Positions 24,001-34,787 of a stretch of 64,000 nucleotides of DNA are shown here, piece by piece. Numbering within the stretch: the stretch's first letter is position 1; the number at the start of each line of letters is the position of its first letter. Origin of the DNA: Heterohyrax brucei (Eukaryota; Chordata; Mammalia; Hyracoidea; Procaviidae); NCBI GenBank assembly GCA_028571685.1, contig CM053164.1, positions 43,016,501 through 43,080,500 on the forward strand. The letters are read 5' to 3'. The notes below the pieces were generated by a model that worked only from the letters and a program-made list of their open reading frames with translations, searched no databases and was not told the DNA's origin. Both the position numbers and the translations under genes were made by a program.

Positions 24001-24348
24001 ACAAAATGAACTCAAGGTTCTTTCCTAAAGTCTTTAGTTTCACAGTTATTTATGATTCATGATAACACCTTTATTAAATTATAAATATCTTGTGACATGG
24101 GCGGTTAGGTGAGTTTGTGTAGTTGTTTACTTGAAGTGTATTGTTACGTAAATGCTTTTTTTCATATATTAACATTTCATATTTAATACCATCTAATGGT
24201 AAATTTATTGTGGAAGGCAATAGTTGTTAAAATTTCTTGAGCTAATTTGTTAGTCCTTTCCCCACTATAATTATGAAAGCATGTCAATGTTTTCTTAAAT
24301 TTGAAAACCAAATTTAGTTTTTTTTTTTTACACTTTTTTTTAGTATCT

Positions 24349-24520
24349 GTAAACCCTGGTGGCATAGTGGTTAAGTGCTACATCAACTAACCAAGACGGG
24401 TAGTTCAAATCTACCAGGTGCTCCTTGGAAACCCTGTGGGGCAGTTGTACTCTGACCCATAGGGTCACTCTGAGTCAGAATCAAGCCAGTGGCAATGGGT
24501 TTGGTTTGGTTTGGTTTATG
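24349..24520 (+). repeat. AfroSINE with TTTGG-rich tail
   Basis: Complete copy from 'aaaccctggtggcatagtgg' to 'gcaatgggtttggtttggtt'. One of the best-preserved SINEs here. Confidence 0.92.
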
Positions 24521-24699
24521 TGCTAGGCACTCTCTTTTATTAGTGGTGTTTTCCTATTATACAAGCAATACAAGAATACATTCTTATGATAAAATTTTGA
24601 AGATACGGTGGTATTTAGAGTAAAAGGTAGAAAATTATCCATATTTCCCTGTTTTCCCGGGTTTTAACTACCTCCTAATCATCTGATAACCCTTTATCA
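24521..24699. other. Unassigned intronic sequence
   Basis: Nothing recognised. Confidence 0.4.
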
Positions 24700-25197
24700 T
24701 GGAATAAATTGTGTCCCCACAAAATGTATACAGTAATTTGGCTGGCCCATGATTCCCAGTTGTGTGTGCTGGTCCTCCACTTTGTGAGTTCTCTACGCTG
24801 TAAATCCTGATCTCTGTCTGTGCTTAATAAGAGTGGATTACGTTCAAAGGGGATTAGGGTGGGACTGTGCCACTACGGCAGTTTCCCTGGAATGTGGCTT
24901 GCATCACCTTTTATCCTAGGAGAGATACAAGGGAAGCAAGCAGAGAACTGGGAACCTCATACCATTAGAAAGCATCACCCAGAGTAGAGGATGTTCTTCA
25001 GACCTGAGGTTCCTGTGCCCAAAAGCTCAGACCAGAGAAAGGCTAATGCAACATATGGACCTTCCCACAGACCTGACAGAGACAGTGTACATTCCCTTGG
25101 AGCAGGCACCCTGAATTCAGACTTCTAGCCTACTGCACTGTGGGAATCAACTGTTCTTTGTGGTATTTCTGCTAGAGTGCACCAGATGACTAAAACA
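24700..25197 (+). mobile_element. MaLR-like solo LTR
   Basis: About 500 bp from a TG ('tggaataaattgtgtcccca') to 'gatgactaaaaca'. It is the clearest copy of this LTR family in the window: opening 'attgtgtccccac' block, 'aagggaagcaagcagagaac', 'gacctgaggttcctgtgccc', and the 'tggtatttctgctagagtgc' end. No adjacent coding sequence. Confidence 0.75.
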
Positions 25198-25479
25198 CCC
25201 TTATTTATTTTGACTTTTAAGGACTACAACTTCCCCTCACTCCCCAAAAAAGCATTAGGCATTGAATTCTTTTTTCTATAACTGGAATTCTTTCCAAGGA
25301 CTCCACTTCTAGGTCTCGTCAGTGTGGGTAAGTTTACTCTTCAATATTAGCCTTTACTCATTAAAAAGAAAATAAAAACAGACTAAATGTTTGATTCATG
25401 TCCATTTTACTTAATAGATGTTTGCAACTATTCCACCTGTTAAATACTTCTTTGATCTCTTCTTTACCCCTATGACTAC
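25198..25479. other. Unassigned intronic sequence
   Basis: Nothing recognised; right end grades into L2. Confidence 0.4.
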
Positions 25480-26035
25480 TGACCTAGTTCAGGCCCTCAT
25501 CAATTCGTAGGAGACTACTGCTTTACCTCTTCAATAAGTCTCCCTATCATCAATCATGCCAACTTCTAAACCTACTTTGGACACTGAGTGAGCTGTGTAA
25601 AACACAGATCTGACCATTCCTGCACTTCAGCCCTTCACTGGCTCCCCAGCCTACAGAATAAAATTCAAGGATCTCAGCATGGCTGATGCAGCCTTTCATC
25701 ACCATCTTCCTTCTGATGCTCCACATAATCAATGCTAGTTGTTCTCAGCACACTCCATTCATACCCACACCCGTGACTGTGACTCCAGTTGGCCAGAATA
25801 TTTTCCTCCAGTTTAGCTCATTTAGCACCTGCTTGCTTTTTCAAGACTTGGCTCAGAAAGTACCACATACAGGAAGTGTTCCCTGTGTTCCCAAAGAACC
25901 TGCAGGCACTACTACATCACACAACAATAGTCTGTTTTTCTGTCTGCCTTCTTCTTCGGCCTATAAGCTCTTTGAGAGCAGTGACCATGTTTTACTTGTT
26001 ACAGTATCCCTAGCAGTTAGCACAGACCTATTATT
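25480..26035 (+). repeat. L2 LINE 3' region
   Basis: Plus-strand L2: 'cttcactggctccccagcct', 'aaaattcaaggatctcagca', then 'ataagctctttgagagcagt' and 'gtatccctagcagttagcac', the conserved L2 3' end. The open frames of about 100 codons here are L2 remnants. Confidence 0.8.
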
Positions 26036-27029
26036 TTAATACTATATGAAAGTAATCAAAATACTGGTCTTCATTTTGCTCCAGTTTGTAGCAATGAAGC
26101 CCATCTTACTTTGCTCGTTGAGAACCGAAACACTAGGACATGAGGAAAGGACAAAGGACTGTTTAGTATTAGTGCACAACAGACTCTGTCACATCTAATT
26201 TACTTTTTCTGCATATGCTTCCATCAAAGGGATCAAAATCAACATATTCCTCATGAATGATCCTCCGTAGTAGGAAACACAGCTGACACAAAAACATGTT
26301 TAATAAGATGCTATTTTTTTTTTAAAAAAAGGTAACTGATAAACAACTTTAAGACCAATTTAAGGGGCAAAAAGATGATGAAGGATTTTATATTCCTCCA
26401 ATACTGGGACAGCATACATTCTGGACCAACATTTCTTTGGCTTTTACTTTCTTGAAAACATGACTGCAAAATAAACTTTTCTGATCCAAATATGACAAAT
26501 AAAGAGGCTTCTGGTGGGATACAGGTTAGAGGAGACTGGGATACAGAACATTTTCTAGGCACAGTATAGAATTTCAGCTGATTTTTCTTTTTCACATCTA
26601 GCTTTAATATGTCATCCACTTCGGATCCAAAAGCTTCTGTAGTCACTTATTCCACTATTTTATTAAAATTTCTTAAGAATTAAGCAATCATTTCTTATCT
26701 TGCCAAGGATTCAATTTAAATGCTTGTATGAGTTTTATCTTTCAAGCCATCACTTTCAATAGGCAGCATATAAAAGGATAACACAGGGACATAGTTGACA
26801 TAATAGTCTATTGCCATGGAAATGTAAACATAGGTTTGTATTAAGTTTCTCTAAAAGTTTGTTTTAGAGGTACAGAGAAACTGGGAGACAGAAAATACAT
26901 TATGTGAAAAGTCTATCCCCCAAATGTTGGAGTGCCTGAGGAGTTCAGACTCTCAGGGATCTATCTCATCTTTTCTCATGGATTTAAATACCATTTCTAC
27001 ACTAACGACTCTGAAATTTATTACCTCTA
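26036..27029. other. Unassigned intronic sequence
   Basis: No repeat recognised with confidence and no host exon. A 111-codon minus-strand frame at 26311-26646 has no recognisable domain and reads into an A/T run; I do not call it a gene. Confidence 0.4.
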
Positions 27030-28225
27030 GGATGGACCTATCCCCTGAGTTCTGGACTCATATATTCCCTTTACTTGACCTCTTTACTTGATGCTTAATA
27101 CCCAACTCAAACCTCACATGTCCACCCTCTTCCCACTCAACTATCTCTGCTTAATCTTCCGCATGTCAGAAAGGTCAACTCCTCCTTTCAGATGCAGAGG
27201 CCACAGAATACCGAATAATCATTGACCTCTTATTCCTCAACAAACCATGACTCTGAACTGATCTCATTTCTGTTTCTTTCCTTTCAGTTTATTCTGAGGC
27301 CCTAGTGTGGTCTTCTGAAAACATAAGTCAAATTATATCACACCTCTGCTCATACCTTCCCAATAACTTTTCCTTTCATTCAGAGTATAACCGAGCTTTC
27401 TTTAATCACCGATTGCTCATTTCTTTTTTTTTTTTTTTAGCTACAGTGAACATCTAATTTGTTATTTACTTAACGTAACAGGCACTCTACTGCCTCTACA
27501 GAGCCTTTGCCATGTTCCACCCTGTACGTGGAATGTTCTCCTCCAGGGAACTCCATGGTTTGTGTTCTCTGACCAGTGATCTAAAATTACTGTCCCTTAT
27601 TCCTTTCTTGCTTTATTTTTCTCTATAGCATTTTTACCTGTGATGGTTAGGGTTGTGCGTCAGCGTGGCTGGGGCATGATTTTCAGTGCTTTGGCAGTTG
27701 TATAATGATATAATCGCCTCTATGAAGGCAACTGCTGTGAATATCCTATCAGTTGAAGGGGCGTTTCCTTGGGGATGTGCCTGCACTCAATATGGGTAGA
27801 CTTCCTGACAAGCTCTCAAGCTTGTCTTCACTAGGGATTCTGCAGATGGCTCCAGTTCATCTGAACTGCAGTTCTTGGGACTTAAAGCAAGCAGCTTCCC
27901 AGCTAATACTGGGATCTGTCAGCCTCTGTAACTTGTGAGCTAGAGGTCTACTGTCTGACTGGGCAATCTCGGGTTCATCAGCACCTGCAGCTCCAAGAGT
28001 TAGGTGAAGCCTCCACCCTGACCCACAGAGTTGGGACTTCCCAGCCTCTGCACTAACACACTATGTGTTTTACTTATTTCTATTGATACTGCCTGTTTCC
28101 CCCATCAGAACATACACTCCATGAAGCAGGGATTTTTGTCTGTGTTGTTTATTGCTGTATTCCTAGTACCCAGGGCAGTGCCTGGCAAATAGTGTAAGCT
28201 CAATAAATATTTACTGAGTCACTGA
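27030..28225 (+). repeat. L2 LINE 3' region, interrupted
   Basis: L2 sequence at about 27030-27640 ('ttcttccgcatgtcag'-like, 'ttatttttctctatagcatt') resumes at about 28053 ('actatgtgttttacttattt') and ends at 'gcctggcaaatagtgtaagc' and 'tcaataaatatttactgagt'. Between them lies an LTR-like insertion. Confidence 0.8.
27641..28052 (+). mobile_element. LTR-like insertion in L2, unnamed
   Basis: About 410 bp beginning 'tgatggttagggttgtgcgt' and ending near 'cagcctctgcactaaca', clearly interrupting L2. TG start, internal phrases such as 'gtgggcat'-free GC-rich 3' half, and size fit a solo LTR of an ERVL-like family, but I cannot name it and see no polyadenylation signal. Confidence 0.5.
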
Positions 28226-28885
28226 CATATGGTTGATAAATGTTGTAAAAAATAAGGATTACTAATAAAAGCATGATTAAACATGATCTATGAGTCTAAT
28301 GTCTATAATTCTTAAATTTTTTGTTGGAAATCTTTCTTGGGAGGAACTTTTGACTTCATTTTCCACAAGAACAGGTCTGATTTCTCTTTGCAATGGGGAC
28401 ATTCACAGATGAGTGTTTGGAAAGGAAAGAATAAACACAGGTAGAGACAAAATAATGTACACTGTCATATCGGCTGAGCTAGTGATTTCTAAAAATTATT
28501 ATTACACAGAGCTTACTATTCATAACACATTGAAACAAGAAATGAAAGAAAGAAATTGCTCATTGACTGAATTAGCAGTGTTTGGCACACAGTAAACTAA
28601 AACATGAAGTGAGTTAGACTTGAAGGCCATCCAAGAGACTTAGTTATTGAGATAGTTTTAGTTTCAAAGTGATTTTCAAAATGTAGACATGTGTGTTCAA
28701 TCTACAGTCAAATTTAAGAATAAAATAAAGAACAGTAATGGGGACACTATCTTTAGACCTAAAAATGACAAATCCTTAGTTGTTATTTCTTACTGACTTA
28801 TCAAATAATGAATGCACTAGTGATAAGCTCTCAAACCAACTGAAGATGAAAAAGGTACTAGTCAGAATGAGAGACCAAATGGTAA
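28226..28885. other. Unassigned intronic sequence
   Basis: Nothing recognised. Confidence 0.4.
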
Positions 28886-28889
28886 TATA

Positions 28890-29000
28890 GAAAGGTACGG
28901 AATGGGAAATCTGGGTTCTCGCTATCCCTATGTAACTAACCAGCTGGGTGATCTGGGGTGAATTATTTAACCTCTTTTACTTACTAAACTAGTTAAGATG
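28890..29000 (+). repeat. MIR fragment
   Basis: 'aaatctgggttctcgctatc', 'aaccagctgggtgatctggg' and 'gaattatttaacctctttta' follow MIR order. Confidence 0.7.
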
Positions 29001-29077
29001 CTTCCAATTCAAAGTATTACACAATTCTTTAACGTTAATCACTATAGTGGCCATAACAATGATCCCTCAATGATGTA

Positions 29078-29280
29078 TACTGGTGGTGCAAACGGCTATG
29101 CACTCAGTTGCTAACTGAAAGGTTGGAGGTTTGAATCCAACCAAATGCACTTTGGAAGGAAGGCCTGGTGATCTATTTCAGAAAAATTAGCCATTAAAAA
29201 CTCCAGGAAGCACTGTTCTACTCTGACACATATGAGGTGACCGCGATTTAGAGTTAACTGACAGCAACTTGCTGGTTAAA
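29078..29280 (+). repeat. AfroSINE long subtype
   Basis: About 200 bp: 'actggtggtgcaaacggcta' head, 'gctaactgaaaggttggagg', the 'ggcctggtgatctatttcag' insert of the longer subtype, and a decayed '3' end near 29278. Confidence 0.75.
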
Positions 29281-29287
29281 GATGTCC

Positions 29288-29722
29288 ATATCCTAACCTC
29301 TGGGGCTTTGAATGTTATGTTACATGGCAAAGGGGAATTAAGACTGCTAATCAGCTGGCTTTATAATGTCATTATCTTGGATTATCTGGATGGGTGCAAT
29401 GTAATCACAAGGACCCTCAAAATGGGGAAGAGGAAGGCAGAAGAGTGAGTCATATGATATGAGAAAGACTTGACCTGCAGTTGCTAGTTTTAAAGAAGGA
29501 GGAAGAGGCCACGAGTTAAGGAATGCAGGCAGCCTCTAGAAGCAAGCAAAGACAAGAAAAGACATTCTTCCCAGATTCTCCAGAAAGGAAACAGCCCCGT
29601 TTAATTCCATCCAGGAAGAGCTTGTATCAGATTTCTGACCTCCAGAACTATGATGATAATTGTGTTATTTAAACCACTTGTTTTATGGTCATTTGTTACA
29701 GCCACAACAGGAAACTAATACA
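29288..29722 (+). mobile_element. Ancient MLT1-like (MaLR) LTR
   Basis: Plus strand follows the old eutherian MaLR LTR pattern: 'gtccatatcctaacctctgg', 'ggatgggtgcaatgtaatca', 'gaggaagaggccacgagtta', 'tctgacctccagaactatga' and 'ttacagccacaacaggaaac'. Family name from memory; strongly diverged. Confidence 0.65.
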
Positions 29723-30131
29723 ATCAAAGTATGTTTTGAACTAAATTAGTTAAGTTGGATTCAAGTCCCTAAGAGGGGTTTGGTTTTAAATGAAAATCTT
29801 CATACTCAGGTGTTCTGTGATGATCTTTAGAGCCATAAGCAACCAAAGACCATGAAATGTTTGGAGAAAAGCTATGGAATAGGGAAATGACTTTAAAAAT
29901 TTCCCACGATGAATAGAAATCTAGATGTTTTACGAAGTAAAGAAAATGGCAAGAGAAGAGAGTTTCTTCTTGAACCTCAGTTTACTCATCTATAAAATAA
30001 GGGGCTGGGAGGCTGGAATAAATAATCTCTAAACTCCTCTAGCTCTGAAATCAAGATTTAAAAATTCTGACAGGTGCTAAAATGGGCCTTTGGCACTACT
30101 CTTCCTAGCCCCCCAAATATGAAGAGTATTC
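29723..30131. repeat. Mostly unassigned; MIR-like core at about 29975-30070
   Basis: 'cctcagtttactcatctata' and 'aaactcctctagctctgaaa' resemble a MIR-family core. The remainder is unassigned. Confidence 0.5.
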
Positions 30132-30167
30132 ATGAGTCGGATCCGACTCGACGGCACTTGGCTTGGC
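30132..30167 (+). repeat. SINE-tail micro-insertion
   Basis: 36 bp only: perfect palindrome 'gagtcggatccgactc' at 30134-30149 followed by 'gacggcacttggcttggc'. Nothing SINE-like lies upstream of the palindrome. Flanking repeats are not clear. Confidence 0.7.
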
Positions 30168-30581
30168 TCACTTTACAAAGTGGCTCTAAATTTTAACTGA
30201 CATTTCTGTGCAGCTGCAATACACAGGAATATTGTTTAAGTTTCTTACTGTTCTGGGACTTCATCTACGGAAGTACAGTACAAATTTAGCTAGATGGATT
30301 TTTCCAAAGAATGAATTATTATAGCTGTATGAAAGTCTATGCATTTAAGTAACTAAACTTCTGTTTCAAATATTTATGATGGAACTATTTCTAAAATGAA
30401 ATACATGCCCCATTTTTATATAAAAATTGAATGAGTACTGTGCTACTTTCCCTTGAAAACAGTCATCACTAGTAAAATGGACTACTACACTAAGTCTTAA
30501 AACAGTGATGCCCTAGACAGGGGTTAGCCACCTACGGCTTGCAGTCTGTTTCTGCAAAGCCTTGGGAGCTAAAATTGGCTA
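30168..30581. other. Unassigned intronic sequence
   Basis: Nothing recognised. Confidence 0.4.
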
Positions 30582-30625
30582 GCCAAGCCAAGTGCCATTC
30601 AGTCAGATCCGACTCATGGCGACCC
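30582..30625 (-). repeat. SINE-tail micro-insertion, inverted
   Basis: Plus strand reads 'gccaagccaagtgccattca' then 'gtcagatccgactcatggcg'. Same unit as at 30132, inverted, extending a few bases further into the SINE body ('atggcgaccc'). Confidence 0.65.
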
Positions 30626-30901
30626 TTATCATATATTTAATGTGCTGCTTAAAGAATATGTGACCCAAACCATATGGGATTCACTGAGCCTAAAATGTTT
30701 ACTATCTGGCTCTTCACAGGAAGGTCTGCTGACCCTTGTCCTAGAACAAGGTATGTCAGCCTCTTTTCCAAATGTCTACAGACTAGATCGAACTCTATGT
30801 TGTCACGAAAGGAAGTGTGTCTAGTTCCATGTCTGACAAGGTAGGTGCTGAGATACTTATGAAAAAAATAAAGGCTACTGGCATTTAGGGAGTCAAATTT
30901 A
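30626..30901. other. Unassigned intronic sequence
   Basis: Overlapping 60-87-codon frames on both strands, no recognisable content. Confidence 0.35.
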
Positions 30902-31195
30902 GGGTAGGACAAATGGTTAAACGCTCAGCTACTAATTCAAAAGTTGGCAGTTTGAACCAAACCAAACCCACTGTCATTGAGTTGATTCTGACTCACAGAG
31001 ACCCTATAGGTCAGAGTAGAACCGCCCCATAGAATTTCCATGTAGCAGATCTTTTAGTTAGTAGCAGGGATACCTTAAAAGAAAGGCCGGGTGATCTGCT
31101 TCTCAAAGGTCACAACCTTAAATCCACTGTGGGTGCAGTTTTGCTCCACACACGCGTCTAAGACCTGACTTAACAGCAAACAGTTTGGTTGGTTG
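30902..31195 (+). repeat. SINE interrupted by an inverted SINE
   Basis: The outer plus-strand long-subtype SINE runs 30902-30954 and resumes at about 31066 ('ataccttaaaagaaaggccg', 'ggtgatctgcttctcaaagg'). The inner inverted SINE (about 30955-31065) starts with its tail 'aaccaaaccaaacccactgt' and reaches only its middle, 'atgtagcagatcttttagtt'. The inner copy is therefore the younger. Confidence 0.75.
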
Positions 31196-31799
31196 TTGCA
31201 CACTGTCCCACCTCGTGCTGATGTTGTTAAGCAATCATTACACCTGTCCCCAGCAGTCTCTCCTTTCTTTTTAATCTGGGTTTGGAAAGGTAATAATCTT
31301 GTATATAAACATTTTAAGCAAAGTAGGATTGAAGTGGATATGTGAAGACGCTGGAACTAATTTCTGAGTGAAGTACTAGCAGTTTGGTGCAGGGACTTGA
31401 CTTAATTGATTGTCTGAAGGCCTTTTCATTTACTTCCAGGTTCTCTGCTATAGTTAGGAAAAGAAGGTTGCAAGACAAATAAGGTACTGGTATAGTATGA
31501 GAGGCTGTTTTCATTTTTGTAATGTAAAAACTACATAATCAGCTGTTCAGCAAAATATTAAACATAGTCTGAAGTGGTAGGATTTGCTTTATAAGTTTTT
31601 GGAACACCTTTTTTTTTTCAGTGAACGTATTATTACTTCTATAATAAAAAAAAGTCATTCTCACTTTGAAAACATGGAATCTCAGCATCCTAATTCCACT
31701 ATTTTATTTTGCATATTTTACTATCATACTTTACGGTTGTAAATATTATGCTTATAGTTTCTTTAAATTTGGGGTCATACTTGGGCTACTATAAAGTAA
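31196..31799. other. Unassigned intronic sequence
   Basis: Nothing recognised. Confidence 0.4.
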
Positions 31800-31802
31800 C
31801 CT

Positions 31803-31852
31803 ACACCAAAACCAAGCAAAACCCACTGCTGTCGAGTTGATTCTGACTCATG
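31803..31852 (-). repeat. SINE-tail micro-insertion, inverted (main SINE subtype)
   Basis: 'accaaaaccaagcaaaaccc' then 'actgctgtcgagttgattct' and 'gactcat'. Only the tail and hairpin are present; the sequence leaves SINE identity immediately beyond 'gactcat'. The tail is the standard 'cagtgggtttt' type rather than 'cacttggcttggc'. Confidence 0.7.
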
Positions 31853-31940
31853 TACTAACATATAAACTGAAAACTGGAATGTTAACTGTCAATGTGGTGA
31901 AAGGCAACCCACTGTCTTTTTGATCTCTGCTCAAATCTGT

Positions 31941-31962
31941 CTTTTTTTTTTTTTTTTTTTTT
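31941..31962. repeat. Poly-T run
   Basis: About 20 uninterrupted T; possibly the remnant tail of an inverted retrocopy. Confidence 0.8.
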
Positions 31963-32014
31963 GGTACAACACATTCAGATGAATAATATCCAACATCCAA
32001 CTTAGTGTTAAAGA

Positions 32015-32145
32015 GCTCTTGTGGCTGATCAGTTAAGAGCTCAGCTGCTAACCAAAAGGTTGGCAGTAAGAATCCACTGGCTGCTCCTTGGAAATCCTAT
32101 GGTGAAGTTCTGCTTTGAATGACTCGATGGCATGGGTTTTAGTGG
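32015..32145 (+). repeat. AfroSINE, 3'-shortened
   Basis: 'gagctcttgtggctgatcag' head, 'gctaaccaaaaggttggcag' B-box region, body with a deletion before 'gactcgatggcatgggtttt'. Confidence 0.8.
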
Positions 32146-32328
32146 GTAGTGCTAAGGTTTATAAAACACTGTATTGCATTTAGTTCTCACAGTATAGGCC
32201 CATTTTACAGAAGAGTAAGCAGAAATCAAATAAAATGACTTGGGTCAAGTTATTGACTAGGCAGGGGAAGAGCTTAGCATTCTGGCCAAGAAAATAGGAC
32301 CAAATCTTTAGAGATGCTTGCAATAATA

Positions 32329-32492
32329 GTGGAAACTCTCCTGGCAAAGTGGTTAAGTGCTATAGCTGCTAACCCAAAGGGTGGCAGTTCAAATCCACTA
32401 GGTGCTCCTTGGAAATCCTGTGGGGCAGTTCTATTCTATCTTATGGGGTCACTATTAGTCAGAAATCACCTTGACAGCAATGGGTTTTGGTA
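32329..32492 (+). repeat. AfroSINE
   Basis: 'ggaaactctcctggcaaagt' to 'gacagcaatgggttttggta', complete. Confidence 0.88.
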
Positions 32493-33534
32493 CATACTAA
32501 TGCCTGTGGAAACAGCAGTCAAGAAACCAAACACACTGGATTGGGCATATACCGTGTGAGGTCTCTTTGGAGTTTTACAAAGCAAAGATGTCACTTTGAG
32601 GACTACACTTCACCTGACCCAAACCAAGGTATTTTCAACCACCTCGTATGTATGTGAAAGGGGGACGATGAATAAGTAAGATCAATGAATTAATGCCTCT
32701 TAATTAGTTTGCTGGAGAAGAATACTGAACACGAGGTCCAGCAATTAAGTCCACAAACTTAACTGTCTATGTGCTACATACCTCACTGCCGAATACCACT
32801 ACGGTCACTTTCGCAGTACTCCTCTTCAGAGCATTGTGGAACGCGTTTTGGAATGGCCGTTGCCTACGTTGGCAAGTTTGTGAACTTAATTACACAGTTG
32901 CCTGTAAGGGAGTTCTTAGCCAGTAAACAAATAACTGTATTGGTACACCCTCCCTACTCACCTGCTCTGTCCCCCAATGACTTCTTTCTTTTCCCAAAGA
33001 CAAAAGAAACATTGAAAGGAAGACATTTTGATGACATTCAGGACATCAAGGGTAATACGATGACAGCTCTGATGGCCATTCTAGAAAAAGTTCCAAAATT
33101 GCTCTGAAGGGTAGACTAGGCTCTGGCATCGATGCATAGCTTCTCAAGCGGAGTACTTCAAAGGTGACCGTAATGATAGGAAGTATGTAGCACTTTAGCT
33201 AGGATGACTTCGCGAACTTAATTGTCAGTCCTTGTATATTGTGGACTCCCAGAAGAATGAACAAAAACAGCGAGACTACTTCTTACTAGTGGGGATGGCA
33301 AGACTTCCTCTCAGATATTTTGGAAATGTTTCAGGAGGGATCAGTCCCCGGAGAATGACATCATGCTGGGTACAGTCGGCAAAAAAAGAGGAAGACCCTC
33401 AAAGAGATGGCTCGACACAGTGCCTGCAACAGTGCGTTCAAACACAGCAAGGACTGTGAGGATGGCGCAGGATCAGTGTTTTTTCCCTACTGTTAAGTAA
33501 GAACTGATTCTCCACGGCACCTAACTACAAGATA

Positions 33535-33535
<1 letters not shown>
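32493..33535 (+). mobile_element. RTE LINE 3' part, split by a mariner, ending beside RBKS exon 1
   Basis: RTE C-terminal codons and 3' end: 'acacactggattgggcatat', 'caaagcaaagatgtcacttt', then after the mariner 'tattgtggactcccagaaga', 'atcagtccccggagaatgac', 'aaaaaaagaggaagaccctc', and the tail 'gattctccacggcacctaac'. The tail hairpin is decayed. The right end is about 200 bp from the RBKS exon 1 splice donor, so this insertion sits on the shoulder of the promoter CpG island. Confidence 0.88.
32733..33234 (+). mobile_element. Rearranged mariner-family DNA transposon (copy 1)
   Basis: 502 bp bounded by terminal inverted repeats ('cgaggtccagcaattaagtc' at the left, reverse complement of 'cgcgaacttaattgtcagtc' at the right), with TA at 33235-33236. 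It splits the RTE. A frame at 32905-33105 encodes the mariner DD34D transposase C-terminal block including 'HPPYSPALSPNDFFLFPKTK' and 'GRHFDDIQDIKGNT'. The first ~125 bp are an imperfect inverted copy of the last ~120 bp, and an internal TIR-like block 'aagtttgtgaacttaatt' lies at about 32875. Most of the transposase, including its DNA-binding N-terminus, is absent, so it is non-autonomous. Confidence 0.85.
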
Positions 33536-33937
<402 letters not shown>

Positions 33938-33942
33938 CCAAT
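33938..33942. promoter_or_regulatory. CCAAT box (NF-Y-type)
   Basis: 'gccaatccgggg' on the plus strand (ATTGG on the minus), in the CpG island about 110 bp upstream of the RBKS start codon. NF-Y motifs are common in bidirectional promoters. Single motif, so modest confidence. Confidence 0.5.
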
Positions 33943-34059
33943 CCGGGGCGCCCACCTGAATGCCAGAAATAACCCCACCCATGAGCTGCTCCTGTTCGTC
34001 CAGGAATTGTCTCTTTCCACTGCCTCACGTTACAGAGCCCTGCTTGTATTTCCAAACTC

Positions 34060-34233
34060 TGCGCTTCTCGCCAGCTACGACGGAGGCGCTGAAAAAGTAA
34101 CTTTCAGGCGCTGCGGGGACGCCTTTCCCAGCTACTGGCTTAGCGTGGCGCGGGGACGCGCACGTCGTCCAGCTCCTGGGCCGCAGAGGGGCGGGGCGGG
34201 ACGTCAAGGGAGCGCGCACGCATCCGGCCTGCG
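34060..34233 (+). other. BABAM2: Probable BABAM2 non-coding exon 1
   Basis: The BABAM2 start codon is in the exon at 37799, so an upstream non-coding exon must splice to it. The best donor in the CpG island is GCG|gtgagc with the exon ending at 34233; another candidate is CAG|gtcggt about 12 bp later. The 5' limit is a guess within the CpG island. No reading frame here resembles BABAM2. Confidence 0.45.
34187..34200 (+). promoter_or_regulatory. Tandem GC box (Sp/KLF-type)
   Basis: 'aggggcggggcggg' gives two overlapping GGGCGG motifs just upstream of, or within, the inferred BABAM2 exon 1. Confidence 0.6.
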
Positions 34234-34736
34234 GTGAGCGCGCAGGTCGGTGTGTCGGTCGGGGGCGCGCTCGGGTAACCTGTACCCCACGTAGTCGCCG
34301 GTTACCGATCGGACTAAGTTCCAGGTACCTGGACTGGGGCTGGTGCGGGGAGGTTTGGATCCTGAGTTGCACAGGTGCTGCTGAGGACTGTGGTTTAAAT
34401 ATCGCCAGAGGGCTCGCCTCCTTATCCTGCAGAGAAGGCCCCCTTTCCAGAGAAGCTTTGCTCACCCCGTCATGCTGGTCCCCTCAAGAACCAGTCCCAA
34501 GGCCAGAGACTTCTTTCTCCGCATCTAGCCCTCCACCTGGCCCTTGATTAGGTCCAGGCTCTTTCCAACTTTCTGCCTGATAAGGGGAATCATACAATTT
34601 GTGAGAAGCAGAGTGCCCCACTACAGATAGCCTTTAGGATGGGGCAGTCATTATTTAGCCCTAACCGACAAATCTTTCTTGAATGTTTCCGCTTGGAGAA
34701 ATTACTTCCCCAGTGTAACTTCCCTTGTGCTCTCTA

Positions 34737-34787
34737 TGACGTTGACGTGACGGAGGAGAAGCCACCCGTTTCCTTTCCATGACGTCA
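34737..34787. promoter_or_regulatory. CRE-like cluster
   Basis: Three CREB/ATF-type motifs in 51 bp: 'tgacgttg' at 34737-34744, 'tgacgtga' at 34743-34750 (overlapping the first by two bases) and the perfect palindrome 'tgacgtca' at 34780-34787. A further 'gacgtcag' is at about 34954. They lie about 500 bp into BABAM2 intron 1, just past the CpG island. CpG-containing CREs surviving in a CpG-depleted flank suggest an unmethylated or selected site. Confidence 0.55.

Noticed and set aside
26311..26646. 111-codon minus-strand frame in RBKS intron 1
   Set aside because: No domain, no RBKS similarity, ends in a lysine run from an A/T tract, and no splice signals that would make it a sensible exon.
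34025..34465. 146-codon minus-strand open frame in the CpG island
   Set aside because: GC-rich sequence gives long chance frames. The protein is Pro/Arg-rich with no recognisable domain, and it overlaps the inferred promoter and BABAM2 exon 1 on the other strand.
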